From assembly GCA_014773175.1 (NCBI GenBank), contig VXCM01000341.1:1-64000 (forward strand): DNA of 64,000 nucleotides, given 5' to 3'. The translations under genes were made by a program, and so were the position numbers. Source of the DNA: Lucifuga dentata. Taxonomy: Eukaryota; Chordata; Actinopteri; Ophidiiformes; Bythitidae. Position 1 is the stretch's first letter, and every line of letters begins with the position of its first letter. Shown one piece after another: positions 35,354 through 48,632 of the stretch. The notes beneath the pieces are model-generated. The model saw only the letters and a list, made by a program, of their open reading frames with translations. It made no database searches and was not told where the DNA came from.

Positions 35354-38300
35354 CGTGTTGCAGCAGAGGAGCAGTTTGGATGAGCAGAGGAGGACAGGCT
35401 TGTCACTGTGAGTTGCATGTGATGGAGGCGACTCTCCTCCTGACACCACAACACAACTTCTGTGGTGTGTCGTTTGGACACAAGCTTCACGTTGTTTGCT
35501 GCCGGTGCCTCTTGCATTTTGCCTCAATCAACTAATTGAATGTGAAAGGCTGTCAGGCCTTTAAGATATGAAGGACAACACACACTGAGCAGCGGCAGTT
35601 ATAAGAAATGCCTTTGTGTTTGTTTATATGTTGTTCCTGCTATGACTGGTCGCTTGTCCCATTTCTTCTAATGAAAGAAGTTTCGGCTACTTTAGATTTA
35701 TTTTGGCTCAAAGTTTAGATCGCTTAAAAGTTTCAGTAGTCTTCGTTCATTTTTAAAACACTACACATTAATTAAAAAACAAAACCATCCAAAAAAATTT
35801 TTAATGAATAATTAATTCAAGTCAGTAATACCTTTACAGTACCTTTTACTTTTGTTCTGTGGTGAATATTTTTTCCACAGTTTGATGTTTTATGTAGGAA
35901 CAAAACTTTTCATACGTAATATTAAATTTCTCTATTATTCTGTAACCACATTTTTCAGTACATACCACAGATCTGAAGTTACATTATGAGCATTCTTGTG
36001 CGTGGTAGTGCACATTCCGAGTACAAAAAGGCACATGGAGATACTTGTCACAGAATGTCATCATTGACTGTAAAAGCAAAAAAAAAAAAAAAAAAAAAAG
36101 CTTTGAATTACAGGAAAGAGGCACTGCATTAAAGAACAAAGGAGATCGATGGCAGTACATTAAATTTTATGTGAATGAAAAAAAAAATCAACTAATTAAA
36201 ATTGATTAGTCCTGCTTTGTAAATGTGTTTCTGAATTAAATTATTGTATGAAAACATTTTGACCAATCGAGGAGCTGAGGAAGTATCCATTACTGGATTG
36301 CAGCTGAGAAGGGGCTGGAATGTTTTGTGGTGGCTAAGTAGTTTGTTGTGCTCCTCTGTGACTCCCTTCTTGCCCCCCACCCCACCACACAACACACACA
36401 CACACACACACACACCGCTAAAGTGCCATGGGTTAATCTCTGATGACCCTCATCTCTCAAAGCAGCTCCAGATTCATGGTTTAGGCCTGTTACCTGAATT
36501 AAAACGAATTTTTGAGTATTTGTTTTTTTTGTTCAAAGTGGCGAAAGTGAGGTGTCACTGAAAGAGGTGCTGCTCCTTAGTCATCGGGGCTCTTGGGGCC
36601 ACAGTGGGGATGTCCTTATCTTCATCTGTCTCAGTAGTTCAGCAAGGAAAAACCCAGGTAGCACGACTGACAATTACACATTAAGAACGTTGGAATCTCC
36701 TTCATATCATGCTTCTAAAGCCATTTTTGAAGTGATTGGATATTTCTCTTCAGATTTAGGTGTGATGTTGTTGTATTATTCTTTTTTAAAACACTTGGCT
36801 CTGCTTTGTGCTAACATTTTTTTTCCCCCATCACATTCTGTTTATCCATGCTGAATGATTAAAACAAAATCGTCTATCTTCAACCTATAAAAATCACACA
36901 GCTCACTTTTTGCCCCTGGATTTAGATTTTTAAAAATTGATCATAACTAGAATTTAAAGAAAGAAATAAAGCAGTCAGATGATGTCATTTTGGACTTTGA
37001 TAGCCTTAACATGACTCCGGGGCTATATTATCTGTCCTGGTGTAGAATGTTCCCTGCATAGTTCTCACAGTTTGATGGTGCCCTCAGTGGATCAAATGTA
37101 CTTTAGGCCCCAGTGTTTCTTACAGATGAACTACTCAACTTTTCCATGTTGCGATGACACAGTTGTGATAGGAAATGCTGCTGAATGGAAAGTTTGGTCT
37201 GCACATGCAGTGGTCTTGAAAGAACCTGATTTCCATCCCCCCCCCACCCCACCCCTTTTTACAAAAATTGCATAATGTGCTTTTGATGTAATGATTGTAG
37301 CCTTGCCCATGGCTCTAACACTGATACAGTGCTGTGTTATTTTTAAACCTTTGCAAAGCAAAATGTCAATGAAGTTTTCCATGACCCCTTTTCATCTATT
37401 GAAATGTTGACTCTGACCTTTAAATTTTGAAAGTTGGGATCATTCAATAAACATTAACCATATTTTGGAGATTATATGGCATAGAAAACCAGCCTCTGTA
37501 CTTACCCTTTGACTTTGTGTAGTGTCTTAACAGATGTAAAGGTAGGTTTAAATTAGTTTGTCATTACAAAGCCCGTGTTTTACCAGTACTCCTTTACCAG
37601 ATGACCCATTCATTTTGACATTGAGGCCCATGTTCATTTTATATTCTTCTTCTGAAATGCAGTGATCAAATATAAAAACATCAAGAAAAAAAGAGTTCCT
37701 TTTATTCAGTCAGTGTTAGAATGGTTCTAGTCCAGCACAGCCAATGATGCAGCCTTCAGTGTCTGAACTAGTGTGGATATGGAGGCTAGCTAAATGGTTA
37801 GGTCCGCACCTCACTTCCCAGTGTCTCTCAGGGTCAATAATTCCTTATAGCTGCTCCCATGAGGCCTTGCTTCCTCAGCTAAAGGTCACATTAAGGCGGG
37901 AAAGATGTCACAATTAGAAGGGCATTTAAAGCTGTTCTTTTAAAAAGATTAAAAAGCACTGTTGGCCACATCAAGCAGTTAGGCAACTAAAGGAAATACA
38001 ATAATTGCATTAAAACTTCATTCCTTTTTGGCAGGGCTCTGGTATCAGAAAGGTATTGGGTTAAGTCATTTAAGACTGTTGCCCCTGATAGCAAATCACC
38101 CATGAAAGCACCTAATTAATATGGAGCTTCATTTTTCGCCCTCTCTCTCTTTCTCTCTCTTTTGGTCCTCCGACCATGTGTTTGGGGGGGAAATTTGAGA
38201 CTAGCCTAACACAATTTTTGTCCATGTCTATCAGTGTGTTATTATATCAGGGGCACTTCTCCACAAATGTATAGGCCAGGGCAATTTGGAATGAATTGAT

Positions 38301-40482
38301 TCACACTGAGACTGAATCCTATACTTGCTAATGATTCCCTTTTAGGCCCTCCATTGTAACCCTCATGTAACTTCTAGTTCCATCATGCCCTCTGAGTGTT
38401 TTCATTGTTGCAGACAAATGAGGATGCATGCCTCTTGTGGAATAGATGACATGGATGGAGTTGCAGTTGAATTGTCTTGAAACAAAATTGAAAACTAGAT
38501 GTGACTCTTTTCGAAGATCTCTTTCTGTGTTTTGTTCCTGCTCCTACGTAATTGAGGATTTTGACTAAAAATTAGGTTTAGATAAACTAAAAATGTATTT
38601 TACATGGGTTGATTATACTGGTTCTAAAGTGTCTGAGTACTACAAAGCTCTAAAGAGGGGAAGGTCAGTTCCAAAGTCAGCATTTTTGCATTATAGCACT
38701 TGGATTTTCACAGTACTTGTTGGATGACTGGTGGTTAAAGTCAGAATAACCAAGCTCGAGATTAAAGATGAGCAAGACTCTTAAAGTCTTTAATGTAAAG
38801 CATCTTTTTTATCAGTTGTGGTTCAATGTTTGTTCCCCTATAATAGCGCAACTTCAACTACTGAAACCAGAAACTAAGAGAAATTACTCAGTAGTCATAA
38901 TAATGACTAGATAATGACAAAACACATCGCTATTTCATATTTTATCAGAATTTCCCAACCACTTTCTCAAAACCTCATATTGTGCAGCTGGAAAATAGCT
39001 GTATGTCTTTTATACATTATAGTTAAGCGATGTTACTAGTTTGAGCAAAAATACGCAACTGGTTACACAGATTCCCTCAGGTATCCAACCATGTGGTTCG
39101 AACATAATTAGATTTAGTGCTCATTTCTCACAATTCAAAGCATCACAGTTGTAATTTTCAGACAAGTGCATTGCTAGGACTTGTCCAATTCAAACTCAAT
39201 AACATTGCTGTAATCTTGTCCGCTCATCAACTTCACTCTCTTTAAGTGTGTTGGTTAATGTTATCTCTTCCTATGATTGAGTTTTTCGCCTCTTTTTCGG
39301 CTTTACCTTACACTTTATTGGTTATCTGGTTTGTAAAGATTATTGCTTTTAACATGGAGCACTTTGGTGCATTAGCTGTCGAGTGTTACACGAACCTTTA
39401 CGAAAGAGCCTAATTGTTCTAGCCAAAAAGCATTTACCAGTTTTTTAAGAAAGCACAAATCTCGCATAATTTTTATTTTAGGTATTTATTCTGCCAGCAC
39501 AAATTACAAATTACTCTGTACTGTTAAGCAGCTTCCCCCCTAAAAGCCCAAGTGTGTGTGCTACCCATCACTATAACTGAGATGATCCATAAGTCAATAA
39601 GAAGACAAGACTAAAATCCGTACAATGTGGTTATAATTGATTGAGATGTCTGGGTGGAACTTGTGCAAAGCATTTATGTCATCTGCTAAGAAGTGCATTT
39701 TTCCTCTCCCTGAAGAATCTAGCACTACAGTTTTAACCAAATGGACATTTGCCTCATTAGTTTGCCGCTGAGCTACCTGCGGTTCTTACTAAGATGTCAT
39801 ACTTGCACCTGTTAACACCGACACAGTTTTTTGGTCAATATTATGCTATTGAAAAATTAAGGAAACATAAACAAGGACTGCTCGTTCAGCATATTCCCCC
39901 CTCTATTAAGTCATTGACCTCTCACAGGGCCTGCATCATTCTGTTATTTACTGGAATGAACATTGCTCTATTAGAGTTTAGCATGTTTATTAGCTCTGGT
40001 TTCTGCCTTCACCGCAAGAAGTCAGGTTGGCTCACTAACTTGACCAGTGAAAGCAATGCCAAGAGCAGAATGATATTGTCTTTTTATCAAAGAGATATTT
40101 TCCCTCTGTTTTTACACGGGCCCCTAACATCAGTTGAGGGATCACCATGCAAATGGTTTAATCTGCTTGTCACAAAGAAGGTTCCGGGTGACTGACTTTA
40201 ATAAACCGTCAGTATATGGAGATTGAGGAAATTCCACACTCCTTGCATAATCCTTGTGTACATCAAGGTCACGCTAGTGTCACAGTGATGGTAGATTAGT
40301 GTCTCTAAATAAAGTTTGGCAGTATCTCTTGGGATAAAACGGTACATTTGGATAAAATTCACTGTTAAGTTTGAATTACTGCATTTGGCATTCCTCCAGA
40401 CCTACAGAATAATATTTTTAAACAATTGCTGCAGATAATAAAATGGATAAATATGTTATTTTTGAGATTAATTATATAGTGC

Positions 40483-40515
<33 letters not shown>

Positions 40516-43500
40516 GTTAAGTACATTTTGAGAAGCTGGCTAAAGTTGCTTCTGCCATGATCCTCTCATAAAGTGTGTATTTGTTACAGGAATCTCACTC
40601 TTTACACAGCTTCTCTGCCACACCTTCCCCTCGGACAAGTTTAAACTGCAATTCTTTTGGATTGAAACAGGTTCATAGTATATGCAATGCATTACCTAAA
40701 ATGAATTACCACTGGCAGGGTGCTCAATCACTTTGTATCTTTCAACACTAAGAGAAAAGAAGAGTAATCAAAACCTTTCAACCTATTAGAGGGATGACTT
40801 TTACAATTGAATCACGGGGACCACAGGTGCGATAATAAGTCATCTAAACCTCCCCTCTAGTGTGTTTCCCCATTCTCCGTGTTCTTACATATTTATCTAT
40901 TTTAGGAGGCGCCACTTCATGGCGCCCGCTTCAAATTTATGTTTTAATGCCATTTGAGGAAGATTTTTTTTCTCCTTCCAATTCTTGGAAATGCATACAG
41001 GGGTGGAAAATTAAGGTGCATCTCGAAGGAAAACATAATAGAATCGATGAACGCGGTGCACTTAAAACTACTGATGTTCTGATGCTATTTAACGTTCTAG
41101 TGCATTAACGTTTCAAGTCATTACAACATTCAGGCTGGGTGATTTGATCATGGCAGGTTTTTAACTGGAAGAATTACAGAAGTTTTCAGCCTAGGATTCT
41201 CAAGTTATTAGATACAAATGATCACCTCTGCATTAAGTATAGATTTTCTTCCACTGCGCACTTAAGACTGGAAGTTTGTCTTTAAGAGGGTAATAGCAAA
41301 TTAAGCTCCATACTCCATTTGTCCAGCACTCTTGATGGGCTAATTTTATAACTGCTGATTTGGTCATTCCCCAGATTTAGCTGGAAAGTGGTCAGGTGAT
41401 GGGTGGAGGGGTTTAGAAGCAAATATCAAATGGAATCCATTTAGGTTTTTCATCTGGTTTTATAACTAATCTTTTCCTTACACAATGTCTAGACTCTTAC
41501 TTGTACTGTTGAATGCACCACTTTCCTGCAGACATTATCGTCTTCCTCTCCCTTTATCTCGTTATGAAGAATTAAATCACACTTGTCTCTTCCTAGATTA
41601 TCACGGCTGTAAAATTTCTGCAAAACCCCAAAGTATGCCAGAGTCCCTTGGCCACCAGGAAAGCCTTCTTGAAGAAAAAAGGTGAGACATTTAATTGTTG
41701 CTGGTTCATTTAGATTTGCATTGGTTTGCATAATCAATATGTGTACATTAACAAAATATGGATTTCCAAAGATGCACACATATATCCTTTTTTGGTGAGC
41801 TTGGTTTAAAAGGTCAAAGGTTGTGGTCATAGCTCTTTGCCCTGGAGGGTCTGATGGGGGTCGATTTAGCTTCAGAGTGCATGATTCAGGCCCTGTGAAT
41901 AAATGACAAACCAGTTGGGATGCTCCTTTGGGTTCAGGAAAATTAATATTGACAAACCCCCTCTGCATTTTCAATGGAATTATCAATATTGCCTTCCAGC
42001 ATTTGAACCCTTTTCCTGAATTTAACTGTTATCATAAATTTGAGACATGGCATGTTTCTAAGTGGGGATGGTCAAAACATTTTCCGCCTCTTCTGTTTCT
42101 TTGCAAAATATCAAGACTATTTCTAGCACATAACAGAATATTATTTGCATAATAAAACAAGCAGAATGTTTTATTACTCTGAGATCATTCTAGTAACTTC
42201 AGCATTGTTCAGGACGGATACACGCATAATTATTCTTGCAGTAAGTCTGCAACTGAGCTGCAGTATCAGTAGGGCTGAGCGACATGGCTTAAAAATAAAA
42301 GCTTGATTTTTTTTTTCATACTTATGGATGATTCTCAATTTTGATCTTGATTTTTCTTGTTTTTCTATAGACTAACTAAAAAATAAGATGAAGACATAAT
42401 TCAAATAAGTATTTTCTGTACTAAAATAATAAAAACAAATAATGGCACTGTTAAATAAAATTGTAGTGCTTTCTAAAACAAAAAACCTTGCAAAATAAAA
42501 AGGCTTTTACAGCAATTTACAGGTTCCTTGGAACACAAGCCTGTCTACTCTTGCTTGAGGCTCCGTGGCATATTACAATATTCCCACTGTACTGAAGACC
42601 CTCTTGTCATATGTGATGACACTGGCAAATGATGCAGCTAACGTCATCTCACAGTGCCGCATAGCTGCCACTCAGCTGCGTGTTTGTGTCGCAGGTGTTG
42701 AAATACATTTGAAGTGCTGCTACTTTTAGTAGCTGCAGCTCCTACAAACTTTACCTACCATGTTGGTTTACTTGACACCGAAGCACAAAACCAAACCACT
42801 TCCAAATGACTGAAGTGATGAAGTGACGTTACCTTTTTTAGGAACGAGCTCATCTTCAGTGGAAGTGTTTGTTGGCATCTTGGCAACATGTCTGACTTGC
42901 TGAAAGCTTCGTAGGTGTGGCATCAATCAACATGATGGACGATTGATTGGTTAACATGCACAAAATGAGCATGTTTGACAGAGAGTGACCCGCTGCCACA
43001 TTTCTCCCATTAAAAATAGTTAGACATTAGTTTTAAAAAAAAGTCTCGATTTGGCAATTCAGCCATTTTACACATTGTGCCAAAATGTAAAATTGAATTA
43101 ATCAATTTATCACCCAGCCCTAAGTGTCAGTATGTGGCTTTACCTCAAGCAAACTCTCTTAGTGTTGAGTATTTTTCTTTTAATTCTTCACAAAACAGTT
43201 GTGTACCTGAGGGACTGTACCTCAGCAGTGCTAAGGGACTTTGCCTTGAGCATTAGAGTAGCCAAGCAGTGAAAAGTGAGCCTAAAAGCTCCATGACTGG
43301 GGAAGGTAACCTGAAACCAAATCCATGGTTGCCGGCTGCTACTACACACATCTCATATGGCTCTAATGACTCTTGATATCTTTTGAAATTTCCCTGTCTT
43401 TGTGTCTCATTATTGACAACCAAGACATGTTCATAATCTACTGTTGGTTATCTCAAATTCAATAAGGCCTCATCAATACCAAATGATGTCATACTACGCT

Positions 43501-46500
43501 GCATTTTCTTCTGACTTTCTGCTTTGTTCTTAACTCCTCCAAGCTCCACTTTCCAAAATGGTTCCCTCTCACTGCACTTTAAATCCATGAAATATGTATG
43601 ACGCTGTAATGCAGATTTATTTTGGAAAGTCGGTTCCACTGTAGATCTAAGCAAGAACACTTGATTTGCATAAGGGCATTGATCTAAGGGAGAGAGAGTA
43701 AAGATGGGAGAAAATAGAGCAATGAAACATTAAGCACTAAGTATGTTTGGCTAGCACTCTGCATTGAATGAAGTATTCATAGGACGATTCACGACCTGTA
43801 TGGTATACCCATACATCATTGTAATATCTGCACACTCATACATTGACTCAGTACTTATTGTTATTCCTCTCCCAGCTGCCGTAAGTAACCCCAAACTCTT
43901 GTAAACCCTTTGCACTTTTTTTTGTTCTTTTACGTTCCATTTGTAAATTATGTTACAGAAAATCGTATTGTGCAAGTCCAGTAATTAAGTCACAATAAAA
44001 GTAATTTAGAATTTTAAGGTCAAGGGTAGGAGTGAGCGATACAGCCTTAAAATAATGGCATGATATCTCAAGGTATTTTTGCGATAACGATATTCAAGAT
44101 GATATGAACAATGTAACAATGTTGTATTGGTGATTGCAGAAGTAAGCAGGACGGCAAACTATAACAACTTCAGTAAAATTAGAACAGATCAGAAGTGTAA
44201 AAGTAAATAGTGTTCACCATTCACTGTTCACTGTTCATACATCGCAACAAAAAGTCACTGATTTACTCATATCACCCCACTGTTTGTTTTTTCCGTAAAA
44301 GTAGCTAATGCTCCTGCTATACTGTCCCTGTTTGTTTTGGGTCACAAATCAGCTAGGTCTCTTTACACGACTTTTGACTTACTTGGTATTCACCTGTGTT
44401 TCTGCTTCAGGTGGAGAAACAGATTTGTTGTGGTCCCACTAGTTAGCCAGTTAGCTTGTAGCCGAACCATTTCCAAACAACAGAGGTAGCTCCCTTTTTA
44501 GGAACTAATTTGTTATGTGCTGATATGAAAATATGTCAATGTGTCATCACGCTGCAGTATCATCAATATCGTGAATGACAAATTTTAACAATATAAAAAA
44601 TTATACTTGTATTATCATGAATGATATGATATAGCACAACCTTAGTCATGGGTAATAGGGAAAAATAAAGTAACTAATCCTCATTTAGACATATATTGCA
44701 AATCAGTTTTCAATGATTTCCCTTCCCTGATTTGTACAATCAACATTATAAGCTGCGCATCTTACATCCAGAGTAAAATACATTGCATTTGTATTGTCTC
44801 TCAGGTTTAAGTTTGTGTCTTCAAGAGTTCACATAAGTCTAGCATATGTTTCTTTTTTGTCCACATTTTAAATTTTTGGAATCACAACTGTTCTTCTACA
44901 TAAAGCTTTGTGTCCTTATTCACAGTCATGATGATGATGGGATTCGTTCATTCCCTGCACGTCTCACTTGAACCTAAGCAGACTTTTTGATGGACATAGT
45001 GAAACACCAATAGTCACAGTCCCCTTATTTCCGCACATGTACTCAGCCTGTATTGTCCTCTCAACCTTTTGACTCAGAAACTCAATCACCCTCCCCCTCC
45101 CACCACCACACCAGCAAATGTGTCAGTCTTAATTTCTAATACAGTTTAATGTCATATTTATGTAAATACTTTTGGATTTTACTCTATATTAACAGCCAGA
45201 AATGTCAAAGCACACATAAAATGAAACAATACCATCTCCCCGTAGAGTGGAATTTAAATTGGATTCCTCTTGCTGCCAGTACTCACGCTGGCCAGCTGAT
45301 GAAGGGGAAAATAGGGCCCACTTTCATTGCATGTTGCAGAATCTTTACACAATAATCTCGGTCGTGCATATTATTTCCCTGCACATTTGTGCCCTAATCT
45401 ACACTGAAGGATGCCTCTCTGGTTACATCTCCTTTTTTCCCCAAAGAGATCCTAATAGTCTGGTTTATTTCAATATTCACTGAAAAATGTAATTTTCTGT
45501 TTTCCTTCAACTGTCAATTTCAAGTATGAATTGGCACTTATGCAGTCCAATATTTCTTGGTGCCCTTTTGAGTCCTTGTTGGATAAACTGGCTTAAATAT
45601 TGAAACTTTGTCACTTAGATGTAATAAGAATCAAGATTTAAACTGAAAGATGTTTTCTTTCTTTCTTTTGCTGTGGAGTGGGGAAATGAATTGCATTTAA
45701 ACTGTCATACTGCCATCTCAGAGCAATTTTGCTTTACTTGTCCCTTGCCAAGATCAAGTAAATTTTATTGTGTTTGAGTGAAATATAATGTGCTCCAACC
45801 TCATCTAGTGAATTGTGCCATCTATGTCCTCTACAATTAACAGATGTAACAACTAAAGAGCATTGGGTCCCATTTTGGCACCACAATTTAGCCTAGCCAA
45901 TTAGCAGTTACACACGTAATTACCAAAAAACATCAGATTCTCTGAGCAAAGTCAATAACATTTTCCAGCTTTCAGCATGTCACATTAACCGTGGTTCCAA
46001 AGCTGACATCACTTAGATGCACCCTGCCTACCTAGCTGACTAGTTTGTGCGGAAAAGTACAAACACGTTGCTGCATTACAAGTAAATTCAGCATGTGAAA
46101 CAGGCACAGTACATTCCCTGTCAGCGAGACATAAATGATAGCTGGACTTATTTCTTTTTTATTCCCTCCCAGTTGTTATTGACTTGAATAAATAATGCTA
46201 ATAGATTTCACCCTGAGTAGAGGGCCAGTGATTGAGGGTCACAAGAAACACAGGTAGGCTGTTGGTCTATTACCATACCTGGTATGAAGGTAAGGGTAAG
46301 GATAAGGTTCATCATCTCAGATATTAATAGGATGCTGTTTGTAAGTGGGGTTATGTGACTCACCTCTCGGACAAAAATGACAATGACCAAGGCCTGCATA
46401 GAAGGTAAAGGGATTGATGTGGTTATAAATTACTCCACGGCGCCACCTAGCCTAGGCCTTGCCTACTTTGTCATCAGTACAAGGCGATAAAGCAGGGAAA

Positions 46501-48563
46501 TGAGAGCAGAGTCCCCTTTTTAATACATAAATGAATACGCTATGAGAATGGTCATTATTTAGGGCATGCCATTTTCAAGCAGTTGTCCTGAACCAAATGA
46601 CATGTAGAATCTCCTGTGCCAGCGCAGCATGAGAAACAGGTTGAAGTTGCTCTCTACTTCTTAATAACCCATTGACCTCCATCTATTTATGACCTCTGCT
46701 ATGCATTTTTTTTTTCTAAATATGATATTCAAAATGTAAGTAATTTTCACTCAAGGGCAACTTCGTAATTCAGGCCTTGGAGGACAGTGAAAAAGGCATT
46801 CACCTTTTACCACCCAAAATATTTTAGTAAGCAATTTTTATAATTGGCTGTCCGGCTGAGGTCTTGACCCATAAAGTTCAGATGTGCCAGAATTGGAGAA
46901 ATGGATTTTATGTAAGAGTCTTGCTGCCTCTTTGCCCTTAAAAAATGCCCAGAGAATATGAGCCACTGAAAATAGAGCTGTAAATAACCTGACAAGCAAT
47001 GGGTTTTCCTTTAAATAAATACCGATCAGGTTTATGTTGAAAGACAATAGAAAACGTAGCCCAGATATGCAGTTTACAGTATTTATAGCTGTAATATCGA
47101 GGTGCCAGCACCGTAATTTCATGCCCCAATGAGAATGGCAAGGTCAAAGCAAATGCTTTGGCTGAGCATCTGCTAATACGGTGACTCATAAACAGGCACT
47201 GCGTGTATCAGGTGCACCAAATAATACAGTATAATGAAATACAGAATAGCTTTCCATTATTGTTCGTTTTATGGTGTCGTCATTAGGTGTAATTTATGTC
47301 TTAAAAAATTCATCTCCCCACAGGTCGATCTGAGATGGGGGTCCAGGGGTCATTCCACAGGTTTTGGAACCAATAATAAATTTCGCAGTCCCTTTTTTGT
47401 TTTTTCCTTTTATATGTAAAACTCACTTTCACCTCGTTCCCTTTTCTTTTGGATCTAAGGGGTCTTTCATTTGCTATTGTTTCCCCCTTAACAATAAACA
47501 GATCAGAGCCTGCAATGCAACTTACCGAGTTGTAATATGACTAGAAAGCAGCTTTACAAATTTCCATGTATTGTATTTTGATGCAAAGCAAACACCTTTC
47601 ATTTTGCCACACAAACAACATCAAAGACGCGACTTGCCATTGAAATGTACATGCATTACGCTCAATAACAATCTAAAAGTTGATTTAAAAAAAAAAAATC
47701 CTTTACAATTCAAGGTGAAAGGAAAGACCTCAAACACGCTTTTATTTCTTCTCATTCGGTGAAACTGAGATCCTTGCACGTCTCACTCAATAGTCTGCCA
47801 CCGTGTAGTCTGCTGTGGTCAGATGAATCAGGAGTCCAGGGACACATTATTGCTTATTTGACAGTGCAGTCTGACTGCACAAACTCAGCACATGGCGCTC
47901 ACCACTTCCTGGCACTCAGGACCTGCTGTAGACTACAGGCCGGCCAATATTTGCCTTCAATTATTCAACAATTTTCATGGCCATTTGAAGTCCTTGGAGC
48001 ATTTAAATAGGTGGCAGGAGGGACCTCCTCTTGGCATAAGCTGTGTGGTAGATTATCAAAGGATTTCTTTCTGCTTTTGGGCTCTTTATGCTTTAGGTCA
48101 AAGTAGGATTTCTGATCAAGGTTCGGCCTGCTGTTCAGATTTGACTCACAATTAGGATGCTTATACAGATATTCAAATGGTAGGAAGCATTTGATGAAAA
48201 GGAGTTTTTTGTTCTAAAATCTCATTCACCTTAGAAATGGAAATGTTTGTGTTTTCAGGTTTACGCATTGTATTGTATCAGCACTCCACATGGGTTGTTA
48301 TGAAGATCAATATCAGAGTATCAGGATCTGACTGGTATTGTGTTACTAATACTGAAAAACAGTTAAAACACCACCACTAAACTCATGTCAATTGCTCTGT
48401 CACTCTCAAAGGAGAAAGCTTATTCTGAGTGTGTATAAATTTTCCAAAGCCTGAGGGAATCATCCCAAGTAAAAGGCTCTCTTACAAAGGGGATTTTCTG
48501 TCAATAAGCAGGTGAACCCAGGAAACGCACTCAGGGAAATGGCCCAAGGAAATGGTGGTAAAA

Positions 48564-48632
<69 letters not shown>

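Noticed and set aside
38000..40000. Possible tRNA-like or snoRNA-like boxes (for example GGTTCGAAC near 39096)
   Set aside because: The surrounding sequence does not form a cloverleaf, and no C/D or H/ACA box pair at the right spacing was seen.
41489..41986. 165-codon open frame on the minus strand
   Set aside because: It overlaps PEX14 exon 3 on the opposite strand, has no domain-like sequence and its middle is intronic.
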